Positions 60,853-64,000 of a stretch of DNA of 64,000 nucleotides are shown in pieces. Source of the DNA: Deltaproteobacteria bacterium (lineage in GTDB: Bacteria; Desulfobacterota; BSN033; WVXP01). The stretch lies in NCBI GenBank assembly GCA_019308905.1, contig JAFDHF010000005.1:1-64000 (forward strand), given 5' to 3'. A model generated the notes under the pieces. It had not been told where the DNA came from. It saw nothing but the letters and a program-made list of their open reading frames with translations, and did no database searches. The position numbers were made by a program, and so were the translations under genes. Position 1 is the stretch's first letter. Each line of letters starts with the position of its first letter.

Positions 60853-61959
60853 TCAGAAGACGTACCGCCTCATGCTGATGTTGAGAAGCAGGCCGATTCC
60901 CACCATGACTGTTATCGTGGATGAGCCCCCATAGCTGAGGAAGGGGAGGGGGATTCCCACAACAGGCATCATTCCGAGAACCATGCCCACATTGGTGAAG
61001 GTGTGCCAAAAGATCATCGCCACCACTCCGAAGGCCGTAATGGCTCCAAACCGGTCTTTGGAACGGAGGCTAATCTGAAGGCCGAGGAGAAGGACGAGGA
61101 GGAAGAGAACCAGAAGTACGACAAGGCCTACGAATCCCCATTCCTCTGCCAGGTTGCAGAGCACGAAATCCGTGTGGCGGGCAGGGATAAAGCCGAGTTT
61201 GGTATAAGCCCCCCCCAGAAAGCCTTTTCCCGTCAGTCCGCCTGATCCAATGGCGATTTTCGCCTGTTGGATATGATAGCCCGAACCAAGGGGATCCAGA
61301 CCCGGATCGAAGAAGGCCAGAATCCGGTCTTTCTGGTAGCCTTTCAGTGAGTTCCAAACAAGAGGCAAGGTAGCCAGCCCGCTCAGGGTCAAAAAGAGAA
61401 AGGATTTCAATCGGATCTTGACGAAGAAGAGTATGGAAAAGAGGATAAGGAAGAGCACCATTGCCGTTCCAAGGTCTGGCTGGAGTAGAATAAGGGCCGC
61501 TGCCACAGCGGTCCCGAAAAAGGGAATGATCAGGTCCCTGAGCAGATATCCGTCTGCCTTGACATTTTTGCTGAAAAACCTGCTTAGGGCGAGAACCAGG
61601 GAGATCTTGACGGGTTCCGAAGGCTGAAAGGAGATGGGGCCTATCCGGATCCAGCGATGCACCCCGCCCGTCATGAGGTGATAGGCGAGTAGAATCAGCA
61701 GGGGAACCAGGGAAGCCGGAAATATGACATAGGCAAATGTCTGGTAATGCCGGTAATCCACAAAAGCCACCAGGAACATGACCAGAAAACCCAGAGAGAA
61801 CCAGATGGCCTGCCTGAGGTAGATGGGGACTCCGTTCAGGGTCTCACCCAGGGTCGTACTGTACAGATTCAGCAGACCGATGGTCATAAGGGAAGATACC
61901 AGAAGAATGAGGGACCAGTCGAGATGGTCTATGAGTCTTCGGTCAATTAGATTCAGCAC
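60853..61959 (-). CDS. rodA: Peptidoglycan glycosyltransferase RodA (SEDS family)
   Basis: A 368-aa SEDS polymerase with about ten membrane segments. It builds glycan strands with PBP2 during elongation. The conserved PSEPVKISLVLALSRFF near residue 112, LLQPDLGTAMVLF near 168 and the C-terminal GIPLPFLSYGGSS are diagnostic; the Asp in QPDLGT is the catalytic residue in characterised RodA. The GTG start has GGGGAGAG upstream and overlaps mrdA by 17 nt. Confidence 0.96.
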   Translation of the reverse strand: MLNLIDRRLIDHLDWSLILLVSSLMTIGLLNLYSTTLGETLNGVPIYLRQAIWFSLGFLVMFLVAFVDYRHYQTFAYVIFPASLVPLLILLAYHLMTGGVHRWIRIGPISFQPSEPVKISLVLALSRFFSKNVKADGYLLRDLIIPFFGTAVAAALILLQPDLGTAMVLFLILFSILFFVKIRLKSFLFLTLSGLATLPLVWNSLKGYQKDRILAFFDPGLDPLGSGYHIQQAKIAIGSGGLTGKGFLGGAYTKLGFIPARHTDFVLCNLAEEWGFVGLVVLLVLFLLVLLLGLQISLRSKDRFGAITAFGVVAMIFWHTFTNVGMVLGMMPVVGIPLPFLSYGGSSTITVMVGIGLLLNISMRRYVF

Positions 61960-63814
61960 TGCTTCTCTCCCCCAAGGCGATCCTTTTGTGGAGGGGATGG
62001 TCTTGATGAAGGACCGCCTCGATGATTCTCCGTGCTACAGGGGCTGCGGCGGAGGCCCCGTGTCCTCCGTGCTGGATCAGGACCGCCACGGCTATGGATG
62101 GGTTCTGCCGGCAGGCGTAGGCCACGAACCAGGCATGATCCCGGTACCGGATCGGAAGATCCTGCTCGTTTTCCATTTCTTCAAAAGTCTCGAGCTTCAC
62201 GACCTGGGCGGTTCCTGTTTTTCCGAACACCGGAACACCCTCTATTCTCGCGGCCTTTCCCGTACCTCTGGGATCTTCGACCACTCCTCTCAAGGCCTGC
62301 CGGATGATTTGAAGTGTCTTTTTCGACACCGAGACCCGGCTCATCACCGTGCTCGGGTACTGCTCAATGACGTTTCCGTTCACGTCCTCCACACGCTGCA
62401 CCAGCTGAGGGCGGTAGAGTATTCCACCATTGGCAATGGCCGAGATCATGTTGGCCATCTGGATGGGTGTGACCAGAATCGCCCCCTGCCCTATACCCGA
62501 GACAAGGGTCTCTCCGTCATACCATGCTTCGTGGTATTTTCTCTGTTTCCACACGGTGGTCGGCATCAGGCCGGGTTTTTCGCCACCCAGCCTGATCCCT
62601 GTGGGCTTGCCGAACCCGAACTGCCTGGCATACTTGGCGATGGTGTCGATTCCCAATCGGAGAGCAACCTGGTAGAAGAAGACGTCACAGGATTCGACCA
62701 GAGCCCTCCGGAGGTTTACGGTTCCATGGCCGCCCTTTTTCCAGCACCGGTAAGTTTTCCTGCCAAGGGTAAAGAAACCGGGGCACTCCAGAGTCTCATC
62801 GGGCGTGAGGAGTCCTTCTTCGAGCGCTGCGGCAGCGGTGATGATCTTGAAGACAGAGCCTGGGGGATACTGTCCCTGAATTGCCTTGTTTTGGAGAGGA
62901 TGAAAGGGTGTGTTCAAGAGGGTGATCCAGTCTTCCCTGCAAATACCCGAGGCGAACAGGTCGGGATTGAAAGAAGGGGAACTCGCCATGGCGAGAATCC
63001 TTCCCGACATCGGGTCGATGGCAACAGCCGCCCCGATCTTACCCACCAGGAGATCCTCCACGGCTTTCTGAACTTCGAGATCGATGGTGAGGACCACGTT
63101 GTTTCCCGGTCTGGGGGGCACGCTGCTGAGGATTCTGACTTCTCGACCGACGGAATCGACCTCGATCTGGCGTCCTCCATCGACCCCTCTGAGGCTGGAT
63201 TCCCACTGCTTCTCGACGCCGGTCTTGCCGATGAAGTCACCCTGGCGGTATCCGCTGGATTTCATCTCGTTCAACTCGGTCTGATCGATTTCCCCCAGGT
63301 AGCCCACCAAGTGAGAGGCCAGGGAATTGTAGCTGTATGACCTTCGAGGGATCACGTCGACGACCATCCCTGGAAGGTCCATCTTATGGGTTTCGAGAAA
63401 AGCGAGCTGCTCTCTCGAGATGTCGGACTTGATCAAGACGGGATAGAAGGGCTGCCGGCCGTTGTGACGGGTTATGCGCAGCCTCAGCTCTTTCTGGTCC
63501 ATGTGAAGGATTCGGCTCATCTCCGGCAGTACCTGATTCAAATCGTCGATATCCTCGGGGACGAGGGAGACCTGGAAAGAGGGGCGGTTGTCCACAAGGA
63601 TGTTTCCGTTGCGGTCGAGAATCATCCCCCTTGAAGCGGGTACCCTGCGGATTCGGATGCGGTTGTTTTTTGCCAGTTGCAGGAATTCGTCCCCTCTCAC
63701 GATCTGGAGATACCATATGCGGGACAGGATAAAGATGAAGAAAACAGAAATCGCGATGACGAAATACCGGTATCTCACCTTGAGATCATCGCTGTGGCTG
63801 GAGGAGAGCTTCAT
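61943..63814 (-). CDS. mrdA: Penicillin-binding protein 2
   Basis: A 623-aa transpeptidase of the elongasome. One membrane segment (about 15-35) is followed by the pedestal domain (RGMILDRNGNILVDNRPSF near residue 58) and the transpeptidase domain. The SxxK motif is SVFK in YPPGSVFKI, and the KTG motif is FGKTGTAQ near residue 537. It overlaps rodA and follows mreD, the standard mreBCD-mrdA-rodA order. Confidence 0.96.
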   Translation of the reverse strand: MKLSSSHSDDLKVRYRYFVIAISVFFIFILSRIWYLQIVRGDEFLQLAKNNRIRIRRVPASRGMILDRNGNILVDNRPSFQVSLVPEDIDDLNQVLPEMSRILHMDQKELRLRITRHNGRQPFYPVLIKSDISREQLAFLETHKMDLPGMVVDVIPRRSYSYNSLASHLVGYLGEIDQTELNEMKSSGYRQGDFIGKTGVEKQWESSLRGVDGGRQIEVDSVGREVRILSSVPPRPGNNVVLTIDLEVQKAVEDLLVGKIGAAVAIDPMSGRILAMASSPSFNPDLFASGICREDWITLLNTPFHPLQNKAIQGQYPPGSVFKIITAAAALEEGLLTPDETLECPGFFTLGRKTYRCWKKGGHGTVNLRRALVESCDVFFYQVALRLGIDTIAKYARQFGFGKPTGIRLGGEKPGLMPTTVWKQRKYHEAWYDGETLVSGIGQGAILVTPIQMANMISAIANGGILYRPQLVQRVEDVNGNVIEQYPSTVMSRVSVSKKTLQIIRQALRGVVEDPRGTGKAARIEGVPVFGKTGTAQVVKLETFEEMENEQDLPIRYRDHAWFVAYACRQNPSIAVAVLIQHGGHGASAAAPVARRIIEAVLHQDHPLHKRIALGERSSAESN

Positions 63815-63827
63815 CCGTGCTCCTCAT

Positions 63828-64000
63828 CTACGAGAGTGCGAGTCCGATCCGTGTGAGTGCCGTAAAACACAAGGGCGCGGCCAGTGTTGTGGAAAGAACA
63901 GACCCGATAATCATCCAACCGAGAGAAGAAATGAAGACCGGCTGTCCCGAGGTGAATCGGACCAAGGCGAGTGTCATGGCCGACTCCATGAGTGCGGCCA
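63828..64000 (-). CDS. mreD: Rod shape-determining protein MreD, C-terminal part (cut by window end)
   Basis: The last 57 codons of a minus-strand gene running in from beyond the window. The translation is hydrophobic with two membrane-like stretches (TLALVRFTSGQPVFISSL and IIGSVLSTTLAAPLCF) and ends LTRIGLALS-stop at 63828. It lies 14 nt upstream of mrdA. Identification rests on position in the mre-mrd cluster and on hydrophobicity rather than on a motif. Confidence 0.65.
   Translation of the reverse strand, partial: AALMESAMTLALVRFTSGQPVFISSLGWMIIGSVLSTTLAAPLCFTALTRIGLALS

Overview
The window reads as a GC-rich bacterial chromosome fragment. It is most consistent with an anaerobic Desulfobacterota (deltaproteobacterial) lineage: corrinoid-dependent methyltransferases, several molybdenum enzymes, a glutaconyl-CoA-decarboxylase-type carboxyltransferase, a menaquinone prenyltransferase and the lysC-cimA, yebC-ruvCAB and mreD-mrdA-rodA gene orders. 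This assignment is an inference from gene content; there is no rRNA.

Region 1 (1-22,052, all on +) is a roughly 22-kb catabolic supra-operon. A strong promoter (12-40) with a palindromic operator precedes a polyamine/opine-type ABC importer (ATPase, binding protein, two permeases) with an MtmB-family methyltransferase gene inserted in it, then an XRE-cupin regulator, an MttB-family methyltransferase with its corrinoid protein, a three-subunit xanthine-dehydrogenase-type molybdenum hydroxylase, a DmsAB-like molybdoenzyme pair, a second molybdopterin oxidoreductase, and a second ABC importer whose two permeases are fused. No pyrrolysine (in-frame amber) codon is present in either methyltransferase. 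The set looks like a system for import, corrinoid-dependent demethylation and oxidation of a methylated amine, perhaps an N-methylated heterocycle; the substrate is unknown.

Region 2 (22,053-39,261) is housekeeping and accessory metabolism: a PilZ protein, a radical SAM protein, an orphan GcdA, then a long minus-strand series (gmhA, a deoxyhypusine-synthase-like gene, menA, ppx/gppA, ftsH, folP, glmM, acpS, a DUF151 nuclease, tsaE, lysC, cimA, a ComEA-like gene).

Region 3 (39,300-47,300) holds tRNA-Val(CAC), yebC-ruvCAB (+) and rodZ-like, era and lon (-).

Region 4 (47,300-57,700) is a dipeptide-type ABC importer with an M55 D-aminopeptidase and a choline-kinase-like protein, bracketed by two direct copies of an undescribed-looking repeat element. 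Each copy has terminal inverted repeats, internal inverted repeats and an array of 6/7-nt CACG units. A third, degenerate, array-less copy lies near 57.6 kb. An acetamidase/formamidase gene and a small secreted CX3CH protein follow.

Region 5 (57,796-64,000) carries ssb, then a minus-strand envelope cluster: 3'-truncated-by-window mreD, mrdA (PBP2), rodA, a PEGA-domain Ser/Thr kinase and a LysM/TPR protein.
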